The notes: a model not told the origin generated them from the letters alone. DNA of 64,000 bases from Nostoc calcicola FACHB-3891 (GCF_014697355.1 NZ_JACJRQ010000025.1:62001-126000); one strand, 5' to 3'. Positions 26,436 to 36,102 are shown, numbered from the stretch's first letter. A program made the numbers and translations.

Positions 26436-27206
26436 CTAACGCACTTCATAAAGCGATCGCAATTTCAGAATATCCTGCCATTCTTGCTCTGTGAATGGTT
26501 GGGTAACTAGTTTTATACCAAAGTACTGTTTTGCCGTCTCTGTCAGTGTATTCACAATATTGACAATCCAGCTATCCTGTTCCTGTGGGTTACAAAGCGA
26601 GGTATTCCAAGGAGCTGGTTGTTCAAAGATTTCTTCAAATAAACCTTTGTCTGTAGACAAAATCATTGAACCGTGTTGCAGAATAGTATTTCTTCCCTTG
26701 CGTTGAGCGCTACCTATGAATTTACTTCCATCGACGGTAACTAAGTCAGCCGCTGTTGCTGTGTTGAAGCAACTGGGATTGTGAATGTAACCTCGTCCAG
26801 CAGAACCGTAATCTAATTCAACACCCAAGGTTTGCCAGCCTTCAATGAGAAAATTACAGATGTTTTCATAAATACGCCAGCTTTTTGCAGTACTCGCTGA
26901 GGTAATTAGAGCGTAGGTTAAGTCTCCTTGATGGAGAACAGCTCTACCTCCCGTTGGGCGACGAACTAAATCGAGTTCCTGTCCCTGATAAATCAGATTA
27001 TGCCACTGTGCAGGCCATTGTTTTTGCAGATGTCCCAAGGAAAGAGCATGAGGACACCAGGTATAAAAACGTAAGGTAGGCGGATGCTGTTCGTTTTCGC
27101 ATTGGTTGAACAACCAAGCATCGATCGCCATTTGCACTCCTCCTGATGTCTGAAGCATTGGGATGAAACGCCAGGTGGATGATGACTTAGTTCCTAATTG
27201 TCTCAT
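26436..27206 (-). CDS. LipM/LplA-like octanoyl or lipoyl transferase
   Basis: A 256-residue BPL/LplA/LipB-family enzyme. It has the acyl-binding loop RRPTGGRAVLH (about 81-91), the catalytic lysine in VDGSKFIGSAQRK and LQHGSMIL, and a cysteine in NPSCF at the place where LipM-type octanoyltransferases carry the acyl-thioester cysteine. It would attach octanoate or lipoate to E2/GcvH proteins. LipM is preferred because of the cysteine; a lipoate ligase is the alternative. Confidence 0.8.
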   Translation of the reverse strand: MRQLGTKSSSTWRFIPMLQTSGGVQMAIDAWLFNQCENEQHPPTLRFYTWCPHALSLGHLQKQWPAQWHNLIYQGQELDLVRRPTGGRAVLHQGDLTYALITSASTAKSWRIYENICNFLIEGWQTLGVELDYGSAGRGYIHNPSCFNTATAADLVTVDGSKFIGSAQRKGRNTILQHGSMILSTDKGLFEEIFEQPAPWNTSLCNPQEQDSWIVNIVNTLTETAKQYFGIKLVTQPFTEQEWQDILKLRSLYEVR

Positions 27207-27243
27207 CTATTTTATCTTCAATCCAAAATCCAAAATTGAAAAT

Positions 27244-28455
27244 CTAAAATTCTGAGTTGAGAAAATCAAATAACTGATGCGCCATTTCTAATTTAGAACA
27301 AGGTGCGATCGCCAGCTGCCGCCCTTGTATATCTAAAAATATCGCTTGATTATTATCACTGCCAAAACCACTATCCGGCCGATCGATGGGATTAGCAACG
27401 ATCGCATCTAATTTTTTCTTCTGTAATTTTTCTAACGCAGGATTGACAATATCCCCGGTTTGTGCAGCAAAGCCAACTAATATCTGATGCGACTGTTTGA
27501 GTTCTGCTAATTTGGCGACTATATCTGGTACGGCTTCCAAGGGTAAAGCTTGGGGGAGCGATCGCTTGGGCAATTTTTCTGTACTATAATCTCTGGGTTT
27601 GACATCTGCCACGGCTGCTGACATGACAATGATATCAGCGCTGGCTAAATATTCCAGCATGGCGTGGTGCATTTGCTCTGCACTAATCACAGGAATTGCT
27701 TGTACTCCCAGTGGTACTTCCCAATTAGCTGGAGTATGCACCAGAGTCACCCTTGCCCCTCGGTGGAGTGCGGCTTGGGCTAAAGCTAATCCCATTTTAC
27801 CAGTAGAAGGATTGCCAATAAACCTCACTGGGTCAAGATATTCTCGCGTTCCCCCAGCACTGATTAAAACTCGTTTTCCGACTAAATCTCGTATGCCTTG
27901 GGTGTATAGCAGCGATTGGATATAAGCCAGAATTTCTCTTGGTTCTGCCATCCTACCAGCACCAACGCGATCGCAAGCTAATAAACCTGATGCTGTATTC
28001 ATGCCATGATATCGGCTATCAATCAATAGCTGTTGCCAATTTCGCTGCACCGATAGTTGTTCCCACATATCCGTATTCATCGCTGGTGCTAGGAGAACGG
28101 GACAAGTAGAAGCCAGCACGGTGTTTGTGAGTAAATTATCAGCCATACCGTAGGCTAACTTTGCTAAGGTATTAGCCGTTAAGGGGGCGATTAGTATCGC
28201 ATCTGCCCATTCACCCAACTCAATATGCAACGGCCGAGAGTGAGTTGGTTGCCAAAAATCATCATCTGTGTATGCTTGGTGGCGAGATAGAGTTGCGACA
28301 GTTAGGGGCGTGATAAATTCTTGTGCCGAACGGGTGAGAATGACTCGAACTTCCACCCCAGTTTTAAACAGCGTCGAAATCAGCTCACAAACTTTATAGG
28401 CGGCGATACCGCCACCTACACCTATTAGAACCCTGTTCAATTTTGGATTAGTCAT
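27244..28455 (-). CDS. coaBC: Bifunctional CoaBC: phosphopantothenoylcysteine synthetase/decarboxylase
   Basis: A 403-residue protein for two steps of coenzyme A synthesis. The N-terminal flavin-dependent CoaC has [10 protein letters not shown] (12-21), the catalytic histidine in [21 protein letters not shown] (about 75-95), PAMNTDMWE and the flexible flap [16 protein letters not shown]. The C-terminal CoaB (about 190-403) has [36 protein letters not shown] and VGFAAQTGD. It is full length. It follows the gene at 26436-27206 on the same strand but is upstream of it (37-base gap), so they may be co-transcribed. Confidence 0.95.
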   Translation of the reverse strand: MTNPKLNRVLIGVGGGIAAYKVCELISTLFKTGVEVRVILTRSAQEFITPLTVATLSRHQAYTDDDFWQPTHSRPLHIELGEWADAILIAPLTANTLAKLAYGMADNLLTNTVLASTCPVLLAPAMNTDMWEQLSVQRNWQQLLIDSRYHGMNTASGLLACDRVGAGRMAEPREILAYIQSLLYTQGIRDLVGKRVLISAGGTREYLDPVRFIGNPSTGKMGLALAQAALHRGARVTLVHTPANWEVPLGVQAIPVISAEQMHHAMLEYLASADIIVMSAAVADVKPRDYSTEKLPKRSLPQALPLEAVPDIVAKLAELKQSHQILVGFAAQTGDIVNPALEKLQKKKLDAIVANPIDRPDSGFGSDNNQAIFLDIQGRQLAIAPCSKLEMAHQLFDFLNSEF

Positions 28456-28497
28456 GGTAAAAAGTTAGGAGTAAGTAGTAACTTAGCAACAAGTAAT

Positions 28498-28548
28498 GAA
28501 CCTCTAACTCCAAACTCCTAACTCCTAACTCCAAACTCCTAACTCTCA
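28498..28548. repeat. STRR heptamer array (CTAACTC/CAAACTC type)
   Basis: About seven heptamers of the type AACTCCT and AACTCCA in tandem, the classic short tandemly repeated repetitive sequence of heterocystous cyanobacteria. It lies between coaBC and the DUF2555 gene. A related purine tract (GTTAGGAGTAAGTAG) at 28464-28480 could pair with it. Confidence 0.85.
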
Positions 28549-28549
28549 A

Positions 28550-28762
28550 CTAAGCTTCATCGTAGGGTTCCAAGTCCAAGAGATAAATGTAGGATTCTAC
28601 TAACTCTGGACGCTGAAATGCGATCGCTCGTAGTAGATGCCAATCATTTAAACCCTCAAAAGCATTACTGTAATTATCCAGCTCCAGACGTGTAGCTAGT
28701 TCTTCGACTTCTGCCGCAGTCATGGCAGCAATTTCTTTCCTCGAAATGCTTAGAGTTGTCAT
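28550..28762 (-). CDS. DUF2555 family protein
   Basis: The ATG at 28762 is chosen because GGGAGGGG lies 7 bases upstream; the frame also extends to 28789. The 70-residue product (MTTLSISRKEIAAMTAAEVEELATRLELD... ending LLDLEPYDEA) matches the short, acidic DUF2555 proteins conserved across cyanobacteria. Their function is unknown; some relatives act in bilin metabolism, but I cannot assign this here. Confidence 0.85.
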   Translation of the reverse strand: MTTLSISRKEIAAMTAAEVEELATRLELDNYSNAFEGLNDWHLLRAIAFQRPELVESYIYLLDLEPYDEA

Positions 28763-28916
28763 AATGCTTGCCCCTCCCTTATGCAGCATTCGCCTTGAGC
28801 ATGGGTTAAGTTGCGCCCAACGCAGCCACCCAATATATATTACTCATTAGAGGTCATTGATTTCGTGAAATTTTTCCGCATTTATACCAGAATTTATAAA
28901 AAATTCGTAATCTTGA

Positions 28917-29537
28917 CTAAGCAATTGTGTTCACAACGAAGTTTCGTAGCACCTCTATCGTTTGTGGATCTATTTCATGCCCCGTATCAAATTCATGATA
29001 TTCTACTGCCACTCCGAGAGACTCTATAGTTTCTCGTGCCTTCCAGGCAGCTTGTAGTGGAACAACTTCGTCATATCTACCGTGGGTAATTACAGTTGGC
29101 GAAATCGTACCTTTAGGTGCTGTGACTGCATCAGGATGTAAATACCCGCTCATGACAACTAAACCAGCTAGGGGCAATTTCGATCCTACATCTAAAGTCA
29201 TAGCCCCACCTTGAGAAAATCCACTTAAAATAGTCCGTGACAAAGGTACGCCAGTACTGCCTTCTAAAGATTGCAACAAGTCTATTAGCAGTTGCCGGCC
29301 TTCTGCCAACCCTTCATACATATTCTCCACCCTCAAGTCGTACCATGCCCTCCCTACAGGGGAATACGGATAAGGAAAAGGTGCATTGGGTAATACAAAC
29401 TGGTAATTAGGTAAATTGATAAAAGGCAACAAAGATGCTACATCTTCGGCATTAGCACCCCAACCATGCAAAGTGACAATTAAACCTGCGGGCGGTTGAG
29501 AATTGGCTGTGGGAACGTTAATAAATTGTAAAGACAG
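28917..29537 (-). CDS. Carboxylesterase/phospholipase-type alpha/beta hydrolase, likely CTG start
   Basis: The fold begins with the strand INVPTANSQPPAGLIVTLHGWGANAED, upstream of any ATG. The catalytic serine is in SGFSQGGAMT, the aspartate in HGRYDEVVPL and the histidine in DTGHEIDP. The frame is open upstream to a TAG at 29574-29576, with no ATG, GTG or TTG before the TTG at 29471, which lies inside the conserved HGWGAN strand. A CTG at 29537 has AGGAG 7 bases upstream (29545-29549) and gives about 206 residues, the normal size for this family. The true start is thus probably CTG. Confidence 0.8.
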   Translation of the reverse strand: MSLQFINVPTANSQPPAGLIVTLHGWGANAEDVASLLPFINLPNYQFVLPNAPFPYPYSPVGRAWYDLRVENMYEGLAEGRQLLIDLLQSLEGSTGVPLSRTILSGFSQGGAMTLDVGSKLPLAGLVVMSGYLHPDAVTAPKGTISPTVITHGRYDEVVPLQAAWKARETIESLGVAVEYHEFDTGHEIDPQTIEVLRNFVVNTIA

Positions 29538-29638
29538 AAGTCTACTCCTAAAATCTGACTCTTTCAGTAGATTCTATCTGAAGTATTAGCAAGTGGATGC
29601 TACTTCGACAGAGACATCCACTTTATTGGCTAAAGTTT

Positions 29639-30388
29639 TTACCAAGGTACTGGTTCACCAAGATGAAAAAAGCCACCACTAGGGCCATCGTCAGGGAGTA
29701 TCGCTAACTCAACGCCGGTTTTCGCTCCTTCTGCGATATCTATCATTGCGCCTTCACCACCCAATTCAGTTTTCACCCAACCTGGATGAGCGCTATTAAT
29801 CTTCACAGGAGTATTGCGTAACTCATGGGCTAAATGGATGGTAAAGGCGTTGACTGCTGCCTTAGAAGCATTGTAAGCAAATGGTTTAGAGTCATAAATT
29901 GGTGAATTGGGAGTAGCATGAAGTGTCAATGACCCTTCAATACTAGAGATATTGACAATTCGACCACTAGGACTCTTTAAAATTAACGGTAGCAGTACTT
30001 GAGTCAGTTCCACCAACCCAAAAAAGTTGGTGTTGAATGTCTGCCGAATAATGTCTATTGAAACAGAACTGGCATCACTGATTAACCAGTCGCCATCCAA
30101 AAACACACCTGCATTATTAATCAAGATATCTAGCTTACCAAAAGAGTCGCTAATTTGTTGAAAAGCAGACTGAATTTGAGTACTGTTAGTTACATCAAGA
30201 GCGATCGCTTCAGCCGAGACTCCTTCATCATGCAACTTACTGACTGCCGTTTTTGCTGCTTCTAAATTCCGGGCTGCGATCAAAATCGTCAATCCATGTT
30301 GTCCGAGTTGACGACTCATCTCCAGTCCTATACCCTTATTTGCACCAGTAATCAAGGCTACTTTATTCTTGAGTTCGCTATTTACCAC
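29639..30388 (-). CDS. Short-chain dehydrogenase/reductase
   Basis: A 249-residue classical SDR. The cofactor motif is TGANKGIG (14-21), AARN suggests NADP preference, the NNAG-type strand is ILINNAGVF, and the catalytic set is S in NISSIEGSL, then YNASK. The substrate cannot be told; the closest-looking class is carbonyl-reductase-like 'SDR family oxidoreductase'. It is monocistronic, in the same direction as the esterase. Confidence 0.88.
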   Translation of the reverse strand: MVNSELKNKVALITGANKGIGLEMSRQLGQHGLTILIAARNLEAAKTAVSKLHDEGVSAEAIALDVTNSTQIQSAFQQISDSFGKLDILINNAGVFLDGDWLISDASSVSIDIIRQTFNTNFFGLVELTQVLLPLILKSPSGRIVNISSIEGSLTLHATPNSPIYDSKPFAYNASKAAVNAFTIHLAHELRNTPVKINSAHPGWVKTELGGEGAMIDIAEGAKTGVELAILPDDGPSGGFFHLGEPVPW

Positions 30389-30579
30389 CGTTAGCCACTC
30401 CTATTGAATTGAGGATCTATGATGCATTTAAAAACACTATGTTTAAGCTTTGTTTAAGAATATGTTTTAAATTTTTTGAGAAAAATTCTTGCTTAGTAGC
30501 ACAAGTTAATGGTAAAGGTTGAGAATACCAAGATTATTGCAAAAACTTCCTGGTAAGAATTAAGGTGGAGGACTGGAGA

Positions 30580-31590
30580 TTGAAAACTTTACCATTGATG
30601 AAACTTTCAGCTGGAGCTCTGGCTTTAATGCTTGGCTGGGGAATCGGGATGGCTGTAGACGCCCAAACAAAAACCCTGGTAATCTATTCAGGTAGAGAGC
30701 AAAAACTGATTGGGCCTTTAATCGAAAAAGCCAAAAAAGACTTGAATAAAGATATTCAAGTACGTTATGGCGATACTGCGGAATTAGCGATCGCTCTTTT
30801 GGAAGAAGGCAAAAATAGCCGTGCAGACTTGTTTTTTGCTCAAGATGCTGGTGCTTTAGGCACTTTAGAGAAAAAACAACTCACACTACCAATTGCCCCC
30901 AAATTGCTGAACAAAGTTGACACTCGCTTTCGTTCTAGTAAAGGTCATTGGCTCGGAATTTCCGGACGCGCCCGTGTAATTGATTACAATACCAAGTTAG
31001 TAAAACAAAGCGAATTACCAACATCAATTTCGCAGTTAACACAACCAAAATGGCGCGGTAAAGTCGGCTGGGCACCAACAAACGGTTCATTTCAGTCATT
31101 TGTCACCGCCATGCGAGTTTTAGATGGAGACCAAAAGACTCTACAATGGCTCAAAGCCATGAAAGCCAATGGTGTTAAAGATTACGGTAAAAATTCGGCG
31201 ATCGTTGAAGCTTTGGGACGGGGAGAAATTCATCTTGGTTTAGTGAACAATTACTACTTGTATCGTTTCAAAAAAGATAATGCTAACTTCCCTGTTGCTC
31301 ATCACTACACGAAAAAAGATGCAGGATCAATAATTAATGTGGCAGGGGTAGCAATTACAAACACAACTGACCAAAAAGCTGATGCGGAAGCCTTAATTGA
31401 TTACCTGCTAAAACAAAGTTCACAAAATTATTTTGCTCAAGAAACTAACGAATATCCTTTAGTAAAAGGAATTGCAGCACCATCAAAACAAGTGCCAATT
31501 AGCAAACTCAATCCGCCTAATGTTAGCTTAACAGACTTAGATGACTTACCCGGAACTTTGAATTTATTACAACAGGCAGGAGTTTTGTAG
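30580..31590 (+). CDS. futA: Iron(III) ABC transporter, substrate-binding protein
   Basis: A periplasmic ferric-iron-binding protein of about 336 residues. I prefer the TTG at 30580, with GGAGG 8 bases upstream; ATG 30598 and GTG 30565 are alternatives. The signal (LSAGALALMLGWGIGMAVDAQ) precedes TLVIYSGREQKLIGPLIEKA, with iron-ligand tyrosines in YSGRE, RYGDTAELA and VNNYYLYRF. It is the first gene of futABC; the permease starts 3 bases after its stop. Confidence 0.92.
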   Translation: MKTLPLMKLSAGALALMLGWGIGMAVDAQTKTLVIYSGREQKLIGPLIEKAKKDLNKDIQVRYGDTAELAIALLEEGKNSRADLFFAQDAGALGTLEKKQLTLPIAPKLLNKVDTRFRSSKGHWLGISGRARVIDYNTKLVKQSELPTSISQLTQPKWRGKVGWAPTNGSFQSFVTAMRVLDGDQKTLQWLKAMKANGVKDYGKNSAIVEALGRGEIHLGLVNNYYLYRFKKDNANFPVAHHYTKKDAGSIINVAGVAITNTTDQKADAEALIDYLLKQSSQNYFAQETNEYPLVKGIAAPSKQVPISKLNPPNVSLTDLDDLPGTLNLLQQAGVL

Positions 31591-31593
31591 GAA

Positions 31594-33210
31594 TTGAAAG
31601 CGGTTCGCCCTCCCTTATTTCTCACATTAGCCGCAGCAGTAGTGGCAGTTGCGATCGCTCTGCCATTACTATATTTAGTAATTCGTACCACAGGCATTGG
31701 CGGGGAAGAATTATGGGGATTAATTTCTCGTCCCCGCAATGTCACGGTATTTTTCAACAGCGCGGCTATGGCAGCAACGGTAACATTATTTTCCGCCTTA
31801 ATTGCCATACCATTGGCATTTTTAACAGTGCGGACAGACTTACCAGGAAGACGTTTTTGGTTAGTAGCGACAACATTACCCTTAGCGGTGCCTAGTTATG
31901 TAGGCAGTTTTGCGCTCATAGCAACATTGGCACCACGGGGTAGCTTTTTACAGCTGTTGCTGCAACCATTGGGAGTAGAAGAATTACCTTCTATTTATGG
32001 TTTTCCGGGGACAGTTTTGGCAATTACCTTGTTTACCTATCCCTACATGCTGCTGAGTGTACGTTCAGCCTTGCAAGGTATCGATCCATCTTTAGAAGAA
32101 GCAGCTAGGAGTTTGGGTTATGGTAGCAGAGAAACATTTTTTCGGGTAGTTTTACCCCAGTTGAAACCATCAATAATTGCAGGTGGATTATTAGTTGCTT
32201 TGTATGCTTTGCGTGACTTTGGGACACCTTCCCTGATGCGGTTTGATGCCTTTACCAGAGCAATATTTTTGCAATATAAAGCTAGTTTTAATCGCAACTC
32301 AGCCGCCGCTTTATCATTGATGTTAGTGATACTAGTACTGGGGATTTTGTGGTTAGAATATAGAATGCGATCGCGTGCTGCATATTATAGTCGTGGTTCC
32401 GCTTCCCTGCGTCCACCAAAAATTGCCAAATTGGGAATTTGGAAATGGCCAGCCTTCATTTTTTGTTTGCTAATCACTAGCCTCGGTGTAATTTTGCCAG
32501 TAAGTATTACCCTATTTTGGTTAATTCGTGGATTTAACAGTGGCTACACTTTCCCCAACTTATTCCCCAACGTTCTCAACTCCATTGGCGCAGCGGGACT
32601 AGCGGCTTTAGCTACCACTATCTTTGCCCTACCAGTTGCAATTTTAGCAGTCAGATTTCCTAATAAAATCACCGCCATAATTGAACGCTGTTCATATATA
32701 GGTTTTGGAGTTCCAGGAATTGTGGTTGCCTTATCTTTGGTATTTTTTGGTGCCAACTATTTGCCAGTGCTGTACCAAACATTACCCATGCTGATATTTG
32801 CATATTTAGTGTTATTTCTACCACAATCAGTGGGAACAGTCCGCAGTTCGCTTTTACAATTAAATCCCCAAATAGAAGAATCAGCACGCAGCTTAGGTAG
32901 GAATGCTTGGCAAACTTTAAGAGAAGTTACCCTACCATTAGTACAACCGGGAGTGTTGAGTGGTGCAGTGCTAGTATTTTTAACAGCAATTAAAGAACTA
33001 CCCGCTACCATACTATTAGCACCCATCGGGTTTACCACCTTAGCAATGCAAATTTGGCAAGCCACAGAAAATGTAGATTTTGCCGACGCAGCCGCGTCCT
33101 CACTAGCCATGTTGCTAGTCTCTATAGGTTCAACCTTATTAGTCTTATCTCAAGAAAACCTCAAAAAAGAGAAAATTATAAATCAAACGCAAATACAAAC
33201 AAAATTTTAA
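31594..33210 (+). CDS. futB: Iron(III) ABC transporter, permease
   Basis: A 538-residue fused permease with two binding-protein-dependent transport domains, about 12 spans. Each half carries the EAA loop for contact with the ATPase (LEEAARSLGYGSRETFFRVVLPQL... and EESARSLGRNAWQTLREVTLPLV). The start is TTG at 31594, three bases after futA, with AGGAG at 31578-31582. It acts in the inner membrane as the single-chain dimer typical of the FbpB/FutB class. Confidence 0.92.
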   Translation: MKAVRPPLFLTLAAAVVAVAIALPLLYLVIRTTGIGGEELWGLISRPRNVTVFFNSAAMAATVTLFSALIAIPLAFLTVRTDLPGRRFWLVATTLPLAVPSYVGSFALIATLAPRGSFLQLLLQPLGVEELPSIYGFPGTVLAITLFTYPYMLLSVRSALQGIDPSLEEAARSLGYGSRETFFRVVLPQLKPSIIAGGLLVALYALRDFGTPSLMRFDAFTRAIFLQYKASFNRNSAAALSLMLVILVLGILWLEYRMRSRAAYYSRGSASLRPPKIAKLGIWKWPAFIFCLLITSLGVILPVSITLFWLIRGFNSGYTFPNLFPNVLNSIGAAGLAALATTIFALPVAILAVRFPNKITAIIERCSYIGFGVPGIVVALSLVFFGANYLPVLYQTLPMLIFAYLVLFLPQSVGTVRSSLLQLNPQIEESARSLGRNAWQTLREVTLPLVQPGVLSGAVLVFLTAIKELPATILLAPIGFTTLAMQIWQATENVDFADAAASSLAMLLVSIGSTLLVLSQENLKKEKIINQTQIQTKF

Positions 33211-33216
33211 TTTAGA

Positions 33217-33260
33217 AAAAATAGGGAGTAGGGAATAGGGGGTGGGGAGTAGGGAATAGA
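33217..33260. repeat. STRR purine array (GGGAGTA/GGGAATA)
   Basis: Tandem seven-base units GGGAGTA, GGGAATA and GGGGGTGG lie between futB and futC. They interrupt the operon with a 179-base gap. A similar array (63828-63858) truncates the IscB fragment. Confidence 0.75.
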
Positions 33261-33389
33261 CACAGCTGAATTAAAATCTAAAATGCAAAAATCAACTCTT
33301 CTCAACTCCCACTCTCTGCGACTCTGCGCCTCTGCGTGATATTTCCAGCCACAACATAGGATAAAAACCCCCCTTCTAGTCCTCCTTTT

Positions 33390-34430
33390 ATGCAACAAAT
33401 AATTCTCCACTTAAATAATGTCACCAAGCAGTTTACAGAAAACACTTTTCCTGCTGTAGACAACATATCTTTGACATTACAACAAGGAGATATATTAGGA
33501 TTGCTCGGTCCCTCTGGCTGTGGTAAAACAACATTGTTGCGATTAATTGCCGGTTTTGAACGCCTGCAAACAGGAGAAATTAAAATCGGAGAACAAATAG
33601 TTTGTAATACTTCTACTTGTATCCCAGCCGAACAGCGAGATATTGGCGTTGTTTTTCAAGATTATGCACTGTTTCCCCATCTCAGTGTGACAGAAAATGT
33701 GGGCTTTGGGTTGAAACATCTCCCTAAACAACAAATACAAAAACGTGTAGCCGAAGTTCTAGCCCTAGTGAGACTCGAAGGCTTAGAAAAACGTTATCCT
33801 TACGAACTTTCAGGTGGACAACAGCAAAGAGTTGCCCTCGCCCGCGCCTTGGCACCCCAACCCCAATTAATGCTTTTAGATGAACCCTTAAGTAATCTTG
33901 ATATTCAAGTTAGATTACGCTTGCGCGAAGAAGTGCGAGATATTCTCAAAGCCGCAGGTACTTCAGCAATTTTTGTTACCCACGACCAAGAAGAAGCATT
34001 AGCTATTTCAGATATAGTAGGTGTGATGCGCCAAGGACACTTAGAACAACTAGGCACACCAGAAGAAATTTATACTCATCCAGCATCAAGATTCATCGCC
34101 GAATTTGTCACTCAAGCTAATTTCCTTCCCGCCCATCGTCAAGGGAATTTATGGGAAACAGAAATCGGTAGTTTTGAGTTAGCAGCAAATCACACCGAAG
34201 ACGCTGGTGAAATCATGATTCGCCAAGAAGATTTTATTTTAAAGCCAGCCAATGACGCGCCTGTGGTCGTTCGCACCCGGCGGTTTTTAGGACGCGAGTA
34301 CCAATATTGTTTGCAAACTCCCTCTGGGAAAGAACTCCATGCACGGACGATCGCTGATGTAGTATTACCTGTGGGTACAAGGGTGGAATTATCTATCGAT
34401 GGCGATCGCGTCAAGGTTTTTCCCCAATAG
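33390..34430 (+). CDS. futC: Iron(III) ABC transporter, ATP-binding protein
   Basis: A 346-residue ATPase. Walker A is GPSGCGKTT (about 39-47), the Q-loop VVFQDYALFPHLS, the signature LSGGQQQRVALARAL, Walker B LMLLDEPLSNLD and the H-loop FVTHDQEEAL. A C-terminal TOBE-like domain (about 245-346, IMIRQEDFILKP) marks the CUT1/Fe subclass. It probably powers FutA/FutB. Confidence 0.92.
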   Translation: MQQIILHLNNVTKQFTENTFPAVDNISLTLQQGDILGLLGPSGCGKTTLLRLIAGFERLQTGEIKIGEQIVCNTSTCIPAEQRDIGVVFQDYALFPHLSVTENVGFGLKHLPKQQIQKRVAEVLALVRLEGLEKRYPYELSGGQQQRVALARALAPQPQLMLLDEPLSNLDIQVRLRLREEVRDILKAAGTSAIFVTHDQEEALAISDIVGVMRQGHLEQLGTPEEIYTHPASRFIAEFVTQANFLPAHRQGNLWETEIGSFELAANHTEDAGEIMIRQEDFILKPANDAPVVVRTRRFLGREYQYCLQTPSGKELHARTIADVVLPVGTRVELSIDGDRVKVFPQ

Positions 34431-34505
34431 ATATAGATTTTGGGTTCTCAAGCAATAATTAATCACTTTAATTTATTATCTCTTATTCACAGTAGAAAAA
34501 ATTTA

Positions 34506-34522
34506 TTTACCAAAACGGTAAA
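34506..34522. promoter_or_regulatory. Operator palindrome 1 upstream of higBA
   Basis: TTTACCAAAACGGTAAA: perfect 6-bp arms TTTACC / GGTAAA with a 5-base centre. A second copy lies 59 bases on. Likely binding site of the HTH antitoxin encoded at 34925-36019. Confidence 0.7.
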
Positions 34523-34564
34523 GCATCAGTTGATATGATATGTTCTCTGGACATAGCAAATTTG

Positions 34565-34581
34565 TTTACCAAAATGGTAAA
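34565..34581. promoter_or_regulatory. Operator palindrome 2 upstream of higBA
   Basis: TTTACCAAAATGGTAAA, the same arms and spacing as the first site, 22 bases before the higB start. The paired sites suggest co-operative autorepression. Confidence 0.7.
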
Positions 34582-34602
34582 CTTGTATTAGTCTAGTAAC
34601 GC

Positions 34603-34932
34603 ATGAAAATCACTTTCGCTGACAGCAAACTGCAAAATCTATGCGAGCAAGAAAAACTAGCGAAAACAAAATTGGGTGCAAAGTGTGCCAAGAAATTGGA
34701 AGGCCGGTTAGCTGACCTTGCTGCTGTTGGTTGTGTCAAAGAATTAGTTGCAGGTCGTCCTCATCCCTTAAAAGGAAATAGAGCAGGTGAATTTGCCGTA
34801 TACCTGGAGGGCGGTAAACGCCTTGTATTTCAGCCTGATAACGACCCCATCCCTCTTACCGAAGATGGAAGCATTGATTGGTCAAAAGTTACTGCTGTTT
34901 GTATTGTTTTCATTGGAGATTACCATGACTAA
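34603..34932 (+). CDS. higB: HigB/RelE-like toxin
   Basis: A 109-residue RelE/HigB-fold protein. Features are MKITFADSKLQNLCEQEK, the helix AKTKLGAKCAKKLEGRLADL, then CVKELVAGRPHPLKGNRAGEFAVYL (RNA-binding surface) and RLVFQPDND. Such toxins cleave mRNA on the ribosome. It overlaps the downstream antitoxin/metallopeptidase gene by 8 bases and follows two operator palindromes. Confidence 0.85.
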   Translation: MKITFADSKLQNLCEQEKLAKTKLGAKCAKKLEGRLADLAAVGCVKELVAGRPHPLKGNRAGEFAVYLEGGKRLVFQPDNDPIPLTEDGSIDWSKVTAVCIVFIGDYHD

Positions 34933-36019
34933 GACAACCCGGCCTTTTACTCCAGATTGGGTTTCTCCCCCTGGTGATACCATCGCCGATATATTAGAAG
35001 AACGTGATTGGACACAAGCAGAGTTAGCAGAACGTTTAGGCTACAGCACGAAACACATCAGCTTGCTGATTAACGGCAAAGCACCTGTAAATGAAGAAAC
35101 AGCACTGAAGCTAGAACGAGTTTTGGGGAGTACAGCAGCATTTTGGCTCAAGCGTGAAGCTCAATACCGCGCGGCTTTGGCACGGATAGAAGAGGAAAAC
35201 CGCTTAAAAGAATGGACATCTTGGTTAGATCGGTTGCCAGTCAAAGAATTGATGAACCAAGGTGTAATTCCTAAATGCAATTTAATTGCCAAAAATAAAC
35301 CTAGCTTGGTAAAAAAGTTATTACATTTTTTCGGTGTGGCTTCGCCGGACGAGTGGCGAAGTTACTATGCAGGTATGGAAATTTCTTTTCGCCGCACCCG
35401 CGAAAAACAAAGTGATGTTGGTGCTATTTCCGCTTGGTTGCGTTTGGGTGAAATAGAAGCAGAAAAACTAGACTGTCCCAAATACAGTAAACCAAAGTTT
35501 GAAAAAGCAGTACGGGAAATTCGCACTTTGACAGTGTTACAACCAGAGCAATTTCAACCACAGATGCAGCATTTGTGCCGGGAAGCGGGTGTTGTGCTGG
35601 TTTTAGTACCATCAATTAAGGGAGCGCACGTCAGTGGTGTAGCACGGTGGTTAAATCCCCATAAGGCATTGATTCAACTTTCGCTTTACGGTAAAACCAA
35701 CGATCGCTTCTGGTTTAATTTCTTCCATGAAGCAGCACATATCCTACTTCATGATAAAGAAAATATTTTTCTGGATGAATGGGATAGTGGGGAAAGGTTA
35801 GTCTCTGAACCAGAACGCGAAGCTGATCGATGGGCGCGGGAATTTTTGATCCCACCCCAATACGAAAGAGAATTAGCGCAACTTAAATCTAAAAATGATG
35901 TTGTTGATTTTGCAGAGGGTATCGGCATCCATCCCGCTATTGTTGTAGGTAGGCTGCAACATGATTGTACAATTCCTGTCTCTTGGATGAATGGGTTTAA
36001 GGAGAGTTTTTGTTTTTAA
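34925..36019 (+). CDS. higA: HigA-type antitoxin fused to an ImmA/IrrE metallopeptidase
   Basis: A 364-residue protein starting at ATG 34925 inside the end of higB. The N-terminal HTH (about 18-70: DTIADILEERDWTQAELAERL then GYSTKHISLLINGK) is of the HigA/XRE class. The C-terminal half has the zinc motif in FFHEAAHILLH (H268-E-A-A-H272) and READRWAREFLIP, as in ImmA/IrrE peptidases. The HTH should bind the two palindromes upstream. The peptidase part may set antitoxin lifetime, as in prophage ImmA, but this is inference. Confidence 0.88.
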   Translation: MTKTTRPFTPDWVSPPGDTIADILEERDWTQAELAERLGYSTKHISLLINGKAPVNEETALKLERVLGSTAAFWLKREAQYRAALARIEEENRLKEWTSWLDRLPVKELMNQGVIPKCNLIAKNKPSLVKKLLHFFGVASPDEWRSYYAGMEISFRRTREKQSDVGAISAWLRLGEIEAEKLDCPKYSKPKFEKAVREIRTLTVLQPEQFQPQMQHLCREAGVVLVLVPSIKGAHVSGVARWLNPHKALIQLSLYGKTNDRFWFNFFHEAAHILLHDKENIFLDEWDSGERLVSEPEREADRWAREFLIPPQYERELAQLKSKNDVVDFAEGIGIHPAIVVGRLQHDCTIPVSWMNGFKESFCF

Positions 36020-36102
36020 CCTCCTAATGGTCTTGAACTGAGCCAAGGCTTATGCAAAACTTGAGATCCTTCGCTCCCAGCCGACTTTTAAGGAATTGAT
36101 CA

